From positions 1 through 64,000 of the forward strand of contig JAHDHL010000007.1 in assembly GCA_020631355.1 (NCBI GenBank): 64,000 nt of DNA, given 5' to 3'. A model generated the notes under the pieces. It ran no database searches. It saw nothing but the letters and a program-made list of their open reading frames with translations, and was not told the DNA's origin. The stretch's first letter is position 1. Each line of letters begins with the position of its first letter. Positions 54,101 to 62,282 of this stretch are shown here, in pieces. The position numbers and the translations under genes are program-made. The DNA is from Saprospiraceae bacterium (lineage in GTDB: Bacteria; Bacteroidota; Bacteroidia; Chitinophagales; Saprospiraceae).

Positions 54101-55855
54101 CCATTAGACCATACATCTAATACCCAAGTAAGCATTCCGGCAGGTGAAACCCATACGGAGTATTACAAAATGGTGGTGGATAATAGATTGAAAGGACCCC
54201 AAACGGCTACTTTCACATTCAATTCTGAAAAGGGAAGTGAATTCAAGGTTTTCAACTTTACCATTAATCCCAAGGGATTCCCTAGGAAAGCTGCTTTTTC
54301 CAGCAAGGAATTGCAAAGGACTTTCACATTTGATGTGAATGACCATTTGGATAACACCCTGGACGGACAGATTAGTTTTTATCCCAATATCATGGAAGAA
54401 TTATTCTCTGGTGCAGAATCCATCCTCAGGGAACCACATGGTTGTTTTGAGCAGACATCATCCAGTAATTATCCCAATATCATGGCCTTGCAATACATGC
54501 AGTCCTCCGGTGAGATTGACCCGAATAAGAAAGCTCAAGCCATAGGTTATCTGAAGCGAGGTTATGCCAAACTTGCAGGATACGAATGTAGCCGCGGTGG
54601 TTTTGAATGGTGGGGCAATGATCCCGCACACGAAACACTGACAGCTTATGGACTCATCCAATTCACCGATATGAAAAAGGTGTACAAAGGCGTGGATGAG
54701 GGAATGATTGCCCGTACCGCAAAATGGCTGATGGACAGGAGAGACGGAAAAGGAGGCTTCGAACAAAGAGGTAACGGATTGGACCGTTTCAGAGGGTCTT
54801 CCTATACCGTAGGTAATGCCTATATCTGTTATGCATTGTCCGAGTCAGGATTCACGGATATTGAAAAGGAAGTAAGGGTTACAACAGAAAAGGCCCTTTC
54901 ATCCAACGATGCTTATCTATTGTCCTTGATGGCGCTTTCCAATTTCAATCTCGGGAATAAGGAAACAGCTCTGAAATGCCTGAGTGCAGTAGGAAGCACC
55001 CTTGGTTTTGAGGGAGACAAGATGCAGGTAGCTGAAACTGTGACCAGAAGTTATGGTAACAACAGATACACCGAAGCAGCGAGTCTTTACGCACAAGGTC
55101 TGATGAGAAAGGATAAGGTAGACCAAATGTTATTGGACAAGGTCATCATGTATATTGCGGGTAAGCGGAATTATGGTGGTTTCGGTTCTACTCAATCTAC
55201 CGTACTTGCACTGAAAGCGATGGTCGACTACGCTAACTTTGTTGGCAAAACAGACAAGGCCGGAAAGATACAAGTGTATTGTAATGGTGAGAAAATCTAT
55301 GATTTCCAATACCAAAAGGGACATAGGGGCAAACTCAATGTGGATTTGAAAAAATACCTGCAAAGCGGTGAGAATACCATTACGGTTGCCTTTGACGAAA
55401 CGGATGAGGCCCTACCCTACAGTGCCCAGGTGGAATGGACATCCCTTACGCCTGCCAGCTCCGAGGATTGTCGTGTGGACCTGATTACGAAGTTGGCAAG
55501 TAAGCGTGTACAGGTTGGTGAGACGGTCCGCCTAACTGCGACCATCAAGAATATGCACAACGATGCCTTACCGACTCCTATCGCATTGATCGGAATTCCT
55601 GCGGGTTTGAGTCTTCAGCCTTGGCAACTCAAGGAACTGAAGGAAAAGAAAGTATTCGATTATTATGAGATTCAAGGCAATTATCTCGTAGCCTATTTCA
55701 CCAGTATGGACAATGGCGAGAACAAGGTCATCCATCTGGATCTCAAAGCTGACATTCCCGGTTCGTACAAGGCTCCGGCCAGTACTGCTTATCTCTACTA
55801 CGACAAGCAGGATAAGGATTGGGATGCCGGTACTTTCGTTTCCATTATTCCTTAA
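51194..55855 (+). CDS. alpha-2-macroglobulin family protein with embedded CarboxypepD_reg and TonB-plug-like segment
   Basis: 1553 residues. Signal peptide (ITLLIVSLTTTFLFSQ), then an MG2 domain at about 35-145 (EKLYLHTDRSLYKPGETIWF) and further MG-type beta domains. Residues about 632-700 are a carboxypeptidase regulatory-like domain (VYKGRLIDETGEPMIGANIN, GTVSDIDGNYSIEANPGDVL). Residues about 780-850 look like the start of a TonB receptor plug (ALNEVVVAGVASGKANMAAN, ALQGRVAGVQIQSAPNAPG). The A2M domain follows (LFWVPNVKTDNKGKYECTF at about 870), then the alpha-alpha toroid with a thioester motif Cys1084-Phe-Glu-Gln1087 in HGCFEQTSSSNYP and the C-terminal receptor-like beta domain. CxEQ is retained, so covalent trapping of proteases is possible. 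Probably periplasmic or outer-membrane-linked. A terminator holding the next gene's promoter follows. Confidence 0.88.
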   Translation: MKQIITLLIVSLTTTFLFSQNGKAQLQKAYQSYDEAVPQEKLYLHTDRSLYKPGETIWFKAYLTDAKHLPSETSPIVYAQLLSPKGSVVQEIRLIRKNGIIHGEFPLGANIAGGLYKIRAHTNWMKNQGERFFFEKEITVQGVVLPRLLMKLDFEKDAYGPNDEVTAELDVRSLDDLPLARKSFNATVDLDGSRFKSIEGLTDKEGKAKITFQLPKTLKTNDALLNIRFFHDGQQESISRSVPIVLNDIDIQFFAEGGDVILGMENKIAFKALNEFGMAADIAGELINDKGTVLTSFESFHKGMGAFTFTPEKGQDYRLRITRPAGIEDTYALPKILDHAFGLRVLNQDEEKLYLNVYSPEQQSAYITGFIAGQLQQVFPITLEAGNNKINIPTSSMPVGILQLTLFDNQLMNHAERLVFVNKHRKISVDIKTDKDKYLPRESVSLSVSVKDEDGKGIPGDFSLAVIDDQIHTFADDKQDNILSYLLMSSELKGQVEEPNFYFDPKEEKADDAIELVMMTHGWRRFQWRDILEFNDKKLDQFVVHQPDELVASGRLLVDGAPVSGARVWLQDHSQFSRTDKNGYFSFTNVSLPAQVETRYRGLKANTTIYYYSSSRVKAKPKKNNQIYANGVYKGRLIDETGEPMIGANINIKGTDKGTVSDIDGNYSIEANPGDVLVVNYIGYKPMEFTIENVKNQPIALVEKEEALKMDDFVEEVAEVEVEDEEAILEPAPADEPIFAVADEKEQLAQRMDGKDKKFKAENKRVAEKPAAMVMQADAIALNEVVVAGVASGKANMAANALQGRVAGVQIQSAPNAPGYFFETAPGFNMPNLYFTNVGRTQVQFHNARQFYAPVYNQQQIKATNGTDRRKTLFWVPNVKTDNKGKYECTFSNSDEESTFRIVMEGISDKGQVIRHESTYSTQKAVSMISKMPVAVTHGDTLLVPVAIKNNLESTLAGTFFATNIYGMIPLDHTSNTQVSIPAGETHTEYYKMVVDNRLKGPQTATFTFNSEKGSEFKVFNFTINPKGFPRKAAFSSKELQRTFTFDVNDHLDNTLDGQISFYPNIMEELFSGAESILREPHGCFEQTSSSNYPNIMALQYMQSSGEIDPNKKAQAIGYLKRGYAKLAGYECSRGGFEWWGNDPAHETLTAYGLIQFTDMKKVYKGVDEGMIARTAKWLMDRRDGKGGFEQRGNGLDRFRGSSYTVGNAYICYALSESGFTDIEKEVRVTTEKALSSNDAYLLSLMALSNFNLGNKETALKCLSAVGSTLGFEGDKMQVAETVTRSYGNNRYTEAASLYAQGLMRKDKVDQMLLDKVIMYIAGKRNYGGFGSTQSTVLALKAMVDYANFVGKTDKAGKIQVYCNGEKIYDFQYQKGHRGKLNVDLKKYLQSGENTITVAFDETDEALPYSAQVEWTSLTPASSEDCRVDLITKLASKRVQVGETVRLTATIKNMHNDALPTPIALIGIPAGLSLQPWQLKELKEKKVFDYYEIQGNYLVAYFTSMDNGENKVIHLDLKADIPGSYKAPASTAYLYYDKQDKDWDAGTFVSIIP

Positions 55856-55868
55856 TGTTCATAGCCCA

Positions 55869-55913
55869 GAACCGGACATCGCCTATCTTTGTAGAAGATT
55901 CGATGTCCGGTTC
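55869..55913 (+). terminator. terminator with a promoter box in its loop
   Basis: GAACCGGACATCG (55869-55881) pairs with CGATGTCCGGTTC (55901-55913), 13-bp perfect stem, 19-nt loop, followed by TTATTTGATTTTT. It is 14 bp beyond the A2M stop. The loop contains TATCTTTG, listed separately. Confidence 0.75.
55884..55891 (+). promoter_or_regulatory. -7 box inside the terminator loop, upstream of the barrel gene
   Basis: TATCTTTG, a perfect TAnnTTTG box, in the loop of the A2M terminator and 64 nt upstream of the barrel ATG. No convincing -33 TTG precedes it. Confidence 0.35.
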
Positions 55914-55954
55914 CCATTATTTGATTTTTAGAAAATGAAGAACTACCACCTATC

Positions 55955-57796
55955 ATGAAAAGAATCATTACCATTATCATATTCGTCTTACCTATTTCCA
56001 TTTTCTCCCAATCCCTCAACGAAAATCCCTACCTCAGCTATTATCTGGGCCCCAACATCCAAGAAAGTTCCGTGGGTACCATACTCGGACGTACCTATGA
56101 CGGAGTCGCCAAGATGCCATTATCCCGCAACATCCCATCTACCTGGATTTACTATTATACGCTGAATCACTTGCCGGTTACGGCCCGTTACTCTGATTTC
56201 ATTACGCCATTCGGTCGGTCCTATATGAGCATCAATGGCGGAACCTATGGTAGTTCCATAGGCTTTTTGGGGAGTTTCAACGGTGAGATGGATATGACCC
56301 TCAATGGGAGATACGCCATGAACCAAAAGAAAAGTATAGATACGAGTATCCAACTGAATTATCATCATAACAATAGTAACATTGATAGAAATCAGGATGG
56401 TTTCCTTGACTTGGACAGGAAGAAGAAATTCATGGGTATCAATCATTGGTCATTCAAGCGGAAGAATTATCGTGGAAGTCTGACAGGTTACCACCTTTAT
56501 CTTGATCAGGCAGGCGGGGAAGTCCAATTTGATAAAAAGACGGATTATCTCAGTCAGAATGCATACGGCAAGGGAATTCTTATGAATCATTCGGGTATTG
56601 CCACGCAGCACAGCTGGAAATTCATGGATGATAATGATGACCAGATTAAGGGAGAATTATTTGCAGACGGAGAAGTTCGCATTACGGATATGACCCGATT
56701 CTATGGATTGAATGAATATAAGGCCGATGAGCTATTACTGAATGCATATACGGGATATAAGTTCAAGAAGAATCTTACTGATTGGGAATTCGGCCTCCAT
56801 TTTAGGAATGAAAACCTGAAAGAAAGTTATGCGGACTCCCAAATCACCCAATTCAATGTATCCATTCCAGGTATATATGCCAGAAGTGAAACCCAATTGG
56901 GATATAGGCTAAAGCTCTATACCGATTTGAGGGTCAATTATCATAGTGATCAGAAAGAAGTCCTCATCCATCCCGGCCTGAGGCTTACCTATGTACCTGC
57001 GGACAGGATGGCGCTGAGTATATTCGCAGGGAATGGAACCCGCTATGCAAGGGCTTTATCAGAACATCATCGCTTCCTATACAGCAATAGGGAATTGAAC
57101 ATGAATGAATCCCTGCTTCCTGAAAGGGCCTGGCATTATGGATTGAGTTACAGATGGTCCTACAATAAATTTTTCGAGCCGGTTTATGATTGGTCTATTG
57201 GTAATTTCAAGTATTTCTTTCTTTTTTATCATAATATTTATCAGAATCTCAATGTTGCTGATATTTCGGAAGACAATATGCTCATATTCAGGAATCATGA
57301 TGAAAAGGCTTATAAGACTTCATTGAATAATCGTTTATTCTTTTCTCCTTACCGCCATGTCGATGTCACTTTCATGCACCGTTATGATGTATTCAAAATG
57401 GAAAATAATGGCATATTGGAAAATAGATTATATCACCCAAGGAATAGCTTCATGTTTTCCCTGGATTTCAGATTCAGGTCTTATGTAGAAATGAATACCC
57501 AAATCCATGTCATAGGAAAAACGCCTGCCAGTGCATTGGCTTATGCTGATGGTTATGCACCTAAAAGAAAGAGGTGGGATGTATCGTTTGTTGTTCCCAT
57601 CAATGCCTATTTAGGAAATTTTAATGCATTCAAAAAATTCGACATCATCCTTGGTTTTGATAACATTACAGGTAATAAATTGAATGAGGCCGTCATTGGT
57701 TCCGAAAATCCTTTTTCTAATGAATTCGAGGGAGGTCTAACGGAAGGAAGTCCTATGGGTAGTAGAATTTATGGTGGAGTTAAGATTGACTTTTAG
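55955..57796 (+). CDS. TonB-receptor-like outer-membrane beta-barrel without plug
   Basis: 613 residues. Signal peptide (IITIIIFVLPISIFSQ). The mature protein opens with SLNENPYLSYYLGPNIQESS and then is made of alternating amphipathic strands rich in aromatic ends up to the terminal IYGGVKIDF, with C-terminal Phe as in outer-membrane barrels. Strand pattern and turns (e.g. YKFKKNLTDWEFGLHFRNEN, GYRLKLYTDLRVNYHS) resemble the barrel part of TonB-dependent receptors, but the N-terminal plug and TonB box are not visible. It follows the A2M gene by about 100 bp. A role as partner to that protein is an inference from position and from the plug-like segment there. Confidence 0.75.
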   Translation: MKRIITIIIFVLPISIFSQSLNENPYLSYYLGPNIQESSVGTILGRTYDGVAKMPLSRNIPSTWIYYYTLNHLPVTARYSDFITPFGRSYMSINGGTYGSSIGFLGSFNGEMDMTLNGRYAMNQKKSIDTSIQLNYHHNNSNIDRNQDGFLDLDRKKKFMGINHWSFKRKNYRGSLTGYHLYLDQAGGEVQFDKKTDYLSQNAYGKGILMNHSGIATQHSWKFMDDNDDQIKGELFADGEVRITDMTRFYGLNEYKADELLLNAYTGYKFKKNLTDWEFGLHFRNENLKESYADSQITQFNVSIPGIYARSETQLGYRLKLYTDLRVNYHSDQKEVLIHPGLRLTYVPADRMALSIFAGNGTRYARALSEHHRFLYSNRELNMNESLLPERAWHYGLSYRWSYNKFFEPVYDWSIGNFKYFFLFYHNIYQNLNVADISEDNMLIFRNHDEKAYKTSLNNRLFFSPYRHVDVTFMHRYDVFKMENNGILENRLYHPRNSFMFSLDFRFRSYVEMNTQIHVIGKTPASALAYADGYAPKRKRWDVSFVVPINAYLGNFNAFKKFDIILGFDNITGNKLNEAVIGSENPFSNEFEGGLTEGSPMGSRIYGGVKIDF

Positions 57797-57888
57797 TCCA
57801 TTTGATTCTGAGTACATTCTGCTTCGAATCGATTCGATTATTTTAAGATATAAAACAAATAATTTTTCAAGAATTAGTGTATAAATAT

Positions 57889-57929
57889 CGATATCAAGAA
57901 AAAGGGAATTTTCCTTTTTCTTGATATCG
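57889..57929. terminator. bidirectional terminator
   Basis: A 17-bp perfect stem with arm CGATATCAAGAAAAAGG and a 7-nt loop. The right arm holds CCTTTTTCTTG and AT-rich sequence follows on both sides. It sits between the convergent barrel gene and the 58 kb membrane protein. Confidence 0.8.
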
Positions 57930-57984
57930 TATAAATTATTCATAGAATAATAAAATAGGTATTCCTTTATCTTCGTGGGATTCA

Positions 57985-58539
57985 TCATATGCTTTCCAAT
58001 GCATTATATTCTCCGAATTTTTCTTCTCCCATAAATTCGCAATTCCTTAATGAATCCATTAAGGAAATACCTACCTCCTTATTTATATTTTCTGCAAATC
58101 TGACAATAATACCCTCATAATAAAATTGAATACATCCGCCTTTTCCTGATATATTATTTTCATCAATGGAATGTCTCATATAATGAATACATTTTATCTT
58201 ACTCAATTTATAAATCCTCTTTCTTCCTATACCAAAAATGGTTCTTTGAAGCCATAATTCATCCTTATTAACTGTGACTATCTCCCTACCCCATAAACTA
58301 ATGATTAACACAGACATGAACACCATTAAAAACACTATCGAACCCAATAAATGAAGTAAAATCCCATAGTCTTCCAGACCATTCATGACTTCCTTACAAA
58401 TCGAATAAAAACCTACAAAACCCACCACTAGTCCAAATACAACAAAATACCTGAATTCTATTTTTGATTTCAAGATAATATTCAATTCTCCCTGATTCGT
58501 AACAATATCAATAATCCTATCTAAGTTGCTATTTGACAT
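57985..58539 (-). CDS. hypothetical protein with two membrane segments
   Basis: About 184 residues from the ATG at 58539 (MSNSNLDRIIDIVTNQGELN); an upstream in-frame start at 58641 adds 34 residues of low quality. Two membrane helices (FRYFVVFGLVVGFVGFYSIC and LHLLGSIVFLMVFMSVLIIS) in residues about 27-80, then a soluble domain of beta character (ELWLQRTIFGIGRKRIYKLS, GGCIQFYYEGIIVRFAENIN) that resembles bPH2-like membrane-associated domains. Family not recognised. Base composition is more AT-rich than its neighbours. Convergent with the barrel gene. Confidence 0.55.
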   Translation of the reverse strand: MSNSNLDRIIDIVTNQGELNIILKSKIEFRYFVVFGLVVGFVGFYSICKEVMNGLEDYGILLHLLGSIVFLMVFMSVLIISLWGREIVTVNKDELWLQRTIFGIGRKRIYKLSKIKCIHYMRHSIDENNISGKGGCIQFYYEGIIVRFAENINKEVGISLMDSLRNCEFMGEEKFGEYNALESI

Positions 58540-58757
58540 ACCATTATTATTTGTCCAAGGGCAAGTAATATGTAAATTTATCTTCAGAAAGAAAACCTGA
58601 TAATTGCAATTCAGACAATATCTTTTCCACCGGAACCTCAACTACGAATGGATTCAGATGTCTATGCATTCCATCTTTTCAAATGAATCTATTACACTTC
58701 AGTCTGCTTGCAAGTATCATTAAATTGGAATAATTTACAATCCATAATAATGATACC

Positions 58758-59138
58758 ATGATACAACTACGTCTTATTTTTTTCTTTGTAATATCGTTAT
58801 CCCTTTTGTCCTGTATCAAGGAACAACCTACCCGATATTATATAGGTGACAATTTTTCTTTCCTCAAGATTACACCCAATGCCACGATGCAGGAATTGAG
58901 TCTTATCAAGGATGAATTCTACGAAAAAGCGGATATATACATTGACTATAAAGGCACCATTTTCAACGACCATGATAGAATTGAAAGAATTCAAATCAAG
59001 GTATTCATGCCATCAGGAGCCAGCGGGAGTACTTTCAGCGATCCATTTGACCGTAGCATCGGGTTTACAATCAGAAACAACTCTCTTTCTGTCGGTAGTA
59101 TGGAAGATTTTCCAGCCAGCCACAGGGATGACGATTAA
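58758..59138 (+). CDS. small lipoprotein, unknown function
   Basis: 126 residues. Signal peptide II with lipobox SLLSC (Cys about residue 19); the mature part has a few predicted beta strands (ADIYIDYKGTIFNDHDRIER, IQIKVFMPSGASGSTF) and no known motif. ATG start. Its last codon overlaps the 3' end of the PI-PLC-like gene (59135-59138), so the two transcripts are complementary at their ends. I do not recognise it. Confidence 0.6.
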   Translation: MIQLRLIFFFVISLSLLSCIKEQPTRYYIGDNFSFLKITPNATMQELSLIKDEFYEKADIYIDYKGTIFNDHDRIERIQIKVFMPSGASGSTFSDPFDRSIGFTIRNNSLSVGSMEDFPASHRDDD

Positions 59139-60157
59139 TCCAGACTTAGGGCATTCAAACGGATACAAACATCCGTTACGAACTCATCCGCAAAATCCAC
59201 ATTGATGACATTCGGTATCTTATCCTTGGTAATGGTTCCGTTATCCATCCATGCATCCATATTGGTACCCAACTGACCATTGGCTCCCAATGCGAATGAC
59301 TGGATGGATGGACCATCAGGATTGATGAAGCAATTCACGGATGCCTCAACATCCAATGTCATTGTCCATGACATTTCAAAAAGGGCATTTCCATTCGGAT
59401 CATAATCATTGAACTTCGAGAGTTGGTCATTATGCATCTGGTCGAAGTCATAGGTATTCGAATAGGATCCCGTCATCGGCAGATAGGAATAATCAAAGAC
59501 ACCATTGCCTCTCATTGCAGCATCATTCGGTGCCCCCTCATAAAGAATGACCAATTTACCCTTGGCTCCTTCCTTATCCAAAATCCTATCCAAAGGTGTA
59601 TTGATGAATGTTCCGGTTAAGCTACCGTCATCCTTATACAATCGGTCTCCCATTGTACTATTCACCAATTCCAATAGATTATTATCATCATAGTTCGTAT
59701 TACACCAATGCGAGAATAGGAACACAACCAATTCAGAGTGCTCGTCTAGGAATCCCTTGGTCTGTTGTAGTATATTCTCCAAGGCATCTCCCCTACAACC
59801 CAATCCCCCACACTCGGTTACATGTTCCGTGTAGTAGGTATCATCCACCAATACGGGACGGACATCAAACACTCGGATTCCATAATTGAGCATATTGGTC
59901 ATATCCTCATCCTGGGTTTGTGTGTTACATTCATTACCTCCTACCGTACAATTCGTCAGGGTATAAATTCCTGCATCATGAGCCTCAGGCATTGAAATAC
60001 TCCTCAATACCGCCTCATCGCCATGGTCCACAATCAGCTGGGTCATCCAATCCGCATGCGTATTCAGATTCCTACCCAAGCCCTCCTCATCCTTCTTACA
60101 AGATGAGACCAACAATAAGCACATTAATAACAAAGAAGATCCAATTATTCTATTCAT
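59135..60157 (-). CDS. PI-PLC X-domain-like lipoprotein
   Basis: About 340 residues from the ATG at 60157. Type II signal peptide (IIGSSLLLMCLLLVSSC) with lipobox LVSSC. The fold of phosphatidylinositol-specific phospholipase C is suggested by SMPEAHDAGIYTLTN (first catalytic His region, HDxG), ILNYGIRVFDVRPVLVDD-type text NYGIRVFDVRPVLV (ligand-contact Arg/Asp), and LVVFLFSHW. The His-Asp pair of the X domain is in place; the second His is not certain. A possible cell-surface phospholipase or phosphodiesterase; substrate unknown. Stop codon overlaps the small lipoprotein gene on the other strand. Confidence 0.75.
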   Translation of the reverse strand: MNRIIGSSLLLMCLLLVSSCKKDEEGLGRNLNTHADWMTQLIVDHGDEAVLRSISMPEAHDAGIYTLTNCTVGGNECNTQTQDEDMTNMLNYGIRVFDVRPVLVDDTYYTEHVTECGGLGCRGDALENILQQTKGFLDEHSELVVFLFSHWCNTNYDDNNLLELVNSTMGDRLYKDDGSLTGTFINTPLDRILDKEGAKGKLVILYEGAPNDAAMRGNGVFDYSYLPMTGSYSNTYDFDQMHNDQLSKFNDYDPNGNALFEMSWTMTLDVEASVNCFINPDGPSIQSFALGANGQLGTNMDAWMDNGTITKDKIPNVINVDFADEFVTDVCIRLNALSLD

Positions 60158-60267
60158 GATTAAGTCGTTTGTACGAAAATACAGCCTGTCATTATATTTA
60201 TGGGTCACTTGGATTATAATTATTCATCATCCATTCAAATTGCGACATTTATTCCTAACTTCACTAT

Positions 60268-60957
60268 ATGTCCAAGGATAGAGACATACAAGCATACTAT
60301 GACGAATCGGCCAAGGATTACGACCAATCTCGTTTTGCCAATTCCTATGGTCAGTTCCTACAAAAACAAGAAGAAAGATATCTTCTCCCCCTACTCCGTT
60401 TATTCAATCCCATGAAAATCCTCAACCTCGGTTGTGGTACGGGAAGATTCATGGAACACTGTCATTTCGGAGTGGATTTCAGCCCCAAGATGTTGGAACA
60501 AGCGGAGAAAAAATATCCCAATAAGAGTTTCACCCTCTCTGATGCCGCACATACGGACTTCCCTGATACTTCATTCGATTTGGTTCTGTCCATGCATATG
60601 TTCATGCATCTGGACAAGGAAAAATCCAAGGAGATTTTCGATGAGGTATACCGTTTGCTTCGACCCGGAGGACGATTCATCTTTGATGTCCCCTCCTTGG
60701 TCAGACGGGAGCTATTCAAGGGACATTCCGGTAAGTCATGGCATGGTAGTAATGCCTACACGATGGAGGAAATCAAGCTGACATTAGGAGATGATTGGGA
60801 TTACATTGATCATAAAGGCATTCTCTTTCTGCCTATTCACAGACTTCCGTCAGCAATTCGTCCCTATTTTTTTGGGATAGACACATTTCTTTGTCGTAAT
60901 TTAACAGCAGAATACTCCTCCTACATGCTTATCATTATGCAAAAAGAGGATTTCTAA
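60268..60957 (+). CDS. class I SAM-dependent methyltransferase
   Basis: 229 residues. SAM motif I: MKILNLGCGTGRFMEHC; motif post-I HFGVDFSPKMLEQAEKKYPN; motif II TDFPDTSFDLVLSMHMFMHL; motif III LRPGGRFIFDVPSL, a standard methyltransferase-11 layout. The N-terminal YYDESAKDYDQSRFANSYGQ helix and the C-terminal ~60 residues set the substrate, which cannot be told. It is followed by VanW-like and DinB-like genes in the same direction with small gaps. Confidence 0.85.
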   Translation: MSKDRDIQAYYDESAKDYDQSRFANSYGQFLQKQEERYLLPLLRLFNPMKILNLGCGTGRFMEHCHFGVDFSPKMLEQAEKKYPNKSFTLSDAAHTDFPDTSFDLVLSMHMFMHLDKEKSKEIFDEVYRLLRPGGRFIFDVPSLVRRELFKGHSGKSWHGSNAYTMEEIKLTLGDDWDYIDHKGILFLPIHRLPSAIRPYFFGIDTFLCRNLTAEYSSYMLIIMQKEDF

Positions 60958-61006
60958 GGCAATAATCATACAAGTCAGAACGAAACAAAACTAACCGGTT
61001 ACACTC

Positions 61007-61723
61007 ATGAAGCGTTTGATTCCTAAAGTCATTCGGTTGAATTACCGACTGATGACCCGTTATTCCAGTGATTTGTTCAAGGGCAATTTATCCAAATTTG
61101 CAAAGCCTGACCGTTTCAAGATTCCCTACAACGGAATGATTGAAACCCAACAACCCATCCATCATTCGGATTTTGTTGAGAACAAGATTCATAATATCAA
61201 ACTGGCCAGTAGCCAGATTGCGCCCTTGCAGGTACTCCCCGGAGAAATATTCTCTTTTTGGAAAGCCGTAGGCAAACCCTCTAAGGGAAAGGGTTATAAA
61301 ACAGGAAGGAACCTGGTCAATGGAGCATTGACCGAAGACATCGGTGGCGGCCTGTGCCAACTGGCTGGCATCATTTATCATACCTCTCTCAAATCCGGGC
61401 TTGAGATATTGGAACGCCATCCTCATTCCTTGGATATCTATGAGGAAAACGAAAGGTATACTCCCCTTGGTGCCGATGCTGCCGTAGTCTATGGATATAA
61501 GGATTTGAGAATCCGCAATACCAGAGGCTTCCCTATCAAGTACACATTCATCATCAAGAACGAATCCATTGCTTGTAGGGTTTTCCTTGAGGATAATGTA
61601 GAACAGAATAAGGTAGAGTTCAAAAGGGTTAAGAATGGGAATTCCGAGGTTGTAGCTACTGTCGTAACGGATTATGATGGAAACCACCATGAAGTGGGTG
61701 TCAGCGAATATTTGAAATCCTGA
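61007..61723 (+). CDS. VanW family protein
   Basis: 238 residues, no signal peptide. Core VanW-domain features: PLQVLPGEIFSFWKAVGKPS, GYKTGRNLVNGALTEDIGGG, LCQLAGIIYHTSLKSGLEIL, and HPHSLDIYEENERYTPLGAD, AAVVYGYKDLRIRN. Named after a gene of the VanB glycopeptide-resistance cluster, but VanW-like proteins are widespread and their function is unknown; no van genes are here, so resistance is not implied. It is 49 bp after the methyltransferase and 25 bp before the DinB gene, likely one transcription unit. Confidence 0.85.
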   Translation: MKRLIPKVIRLNYRLMTRYSSDLFKGNLSKFAKPDRFKIPYNGMIETQQPIHHSDFVENKIHNIKLASSQIAPLQVLPGEIFSFWKAVGKPSKGKGYKTGRNLVNGALTEDIGGGLCQLAGIIYHTSLKSGLEILERHPHSLDIYEENERYTPLGADAAVVYGYKDLRIRNTRGFPIKYTFIIKNESIACRVFLEDNVEQNKVEFKRVKNGNSEVVATVVTDYDGNHHEVGVSEYLKS

Positions 61724-61747
61724 TGGGTAACCAATAAGCATATTAAA

Positions 61748-62275
61748 ATGACCAAAGCGGAAATCATTTCGGGCCTGGAGGCCCAATATGGGGAATTGAC
61801 CTTGTGGTTGACCCAACAACCCTATGACCTTTTCGAGGTGAATATAGAGGGAAAATGGTCTCCCGGGCAACATGCTGACCATCTGGTCAAGAGTACGGCT
61901 CCTATCAACCAAGCCATGCGGATGCCTAAGCTAGGCTTAAGAACCATGTTCGGAAAGAACAATCGGGAGGAACGGAATTATGACCAGGTCGTTGACAAGT
62001 ATACCCAGGCCATCCAGAATGGCGGTAAGGCTATGGGGCAATTCGTTCCCAAAGCCATCGAGAACAAACAGAAATCCGAATTGATTGAAAAGCTCAACAA
62101 GGAAGTTTCCAAACTGACAAGCATCATCAACAAATGGGATGATAAGGACTTGAGTACTTATCTGCTACCTCATCCGTTAATTGGCAAGATGACCCTCAAC
62201 GAGATACTTTATTTCACTATTTTCCATACGGAATACCACATCAAAATTCTCAAGCGGGACTATGGAGACAATTAA
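61748..62275 (+). CDS. DinB-family (DinB_2) putative metal-binding protein
   Basis: 175 residues with a four-helix-bundle DinB/YfiT layout. Metal-ligand candidates: His in SPGQHADHLVKSTAPINQAM and His in IFHTEYHIKILKRD, the usual H-x3-H and late His arrangement. The central insert has a Lys/Gln-rich helix. In the superfamily members are thiol-dependent transferases or hydrolases; function here is unknown. End of the methyltransferase-VanW-DinB unit; its stop lies 7 bp before the umuC stop, convergent. Confidence 0.8.
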   Translation: MTKAEIISGLEAQYGELTLWLTQQPYDLFEVNIEGKWSPGQHADHLVKSTAPINQAMRMPKLGLRTMFGKNNREERNYDQVVDKYTQAIQNGGKAMGQFVPKAIENKQKSELIEKLNKEVSKLTSIINKWDDKDLSTYLLPHPLIGKMTLNEILYFTIFHTEYHIKILKRDYGDN

Positions 62276-62282
62276 TCCATTG

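Noticed and set aside
61007-61723. Glycopeptide resistance through VanW
   Set aside because: No vanA/B, vanH, vanX or van regulators are in the window; VanW-like proteins are widespread and not resistance determinants by themselves.
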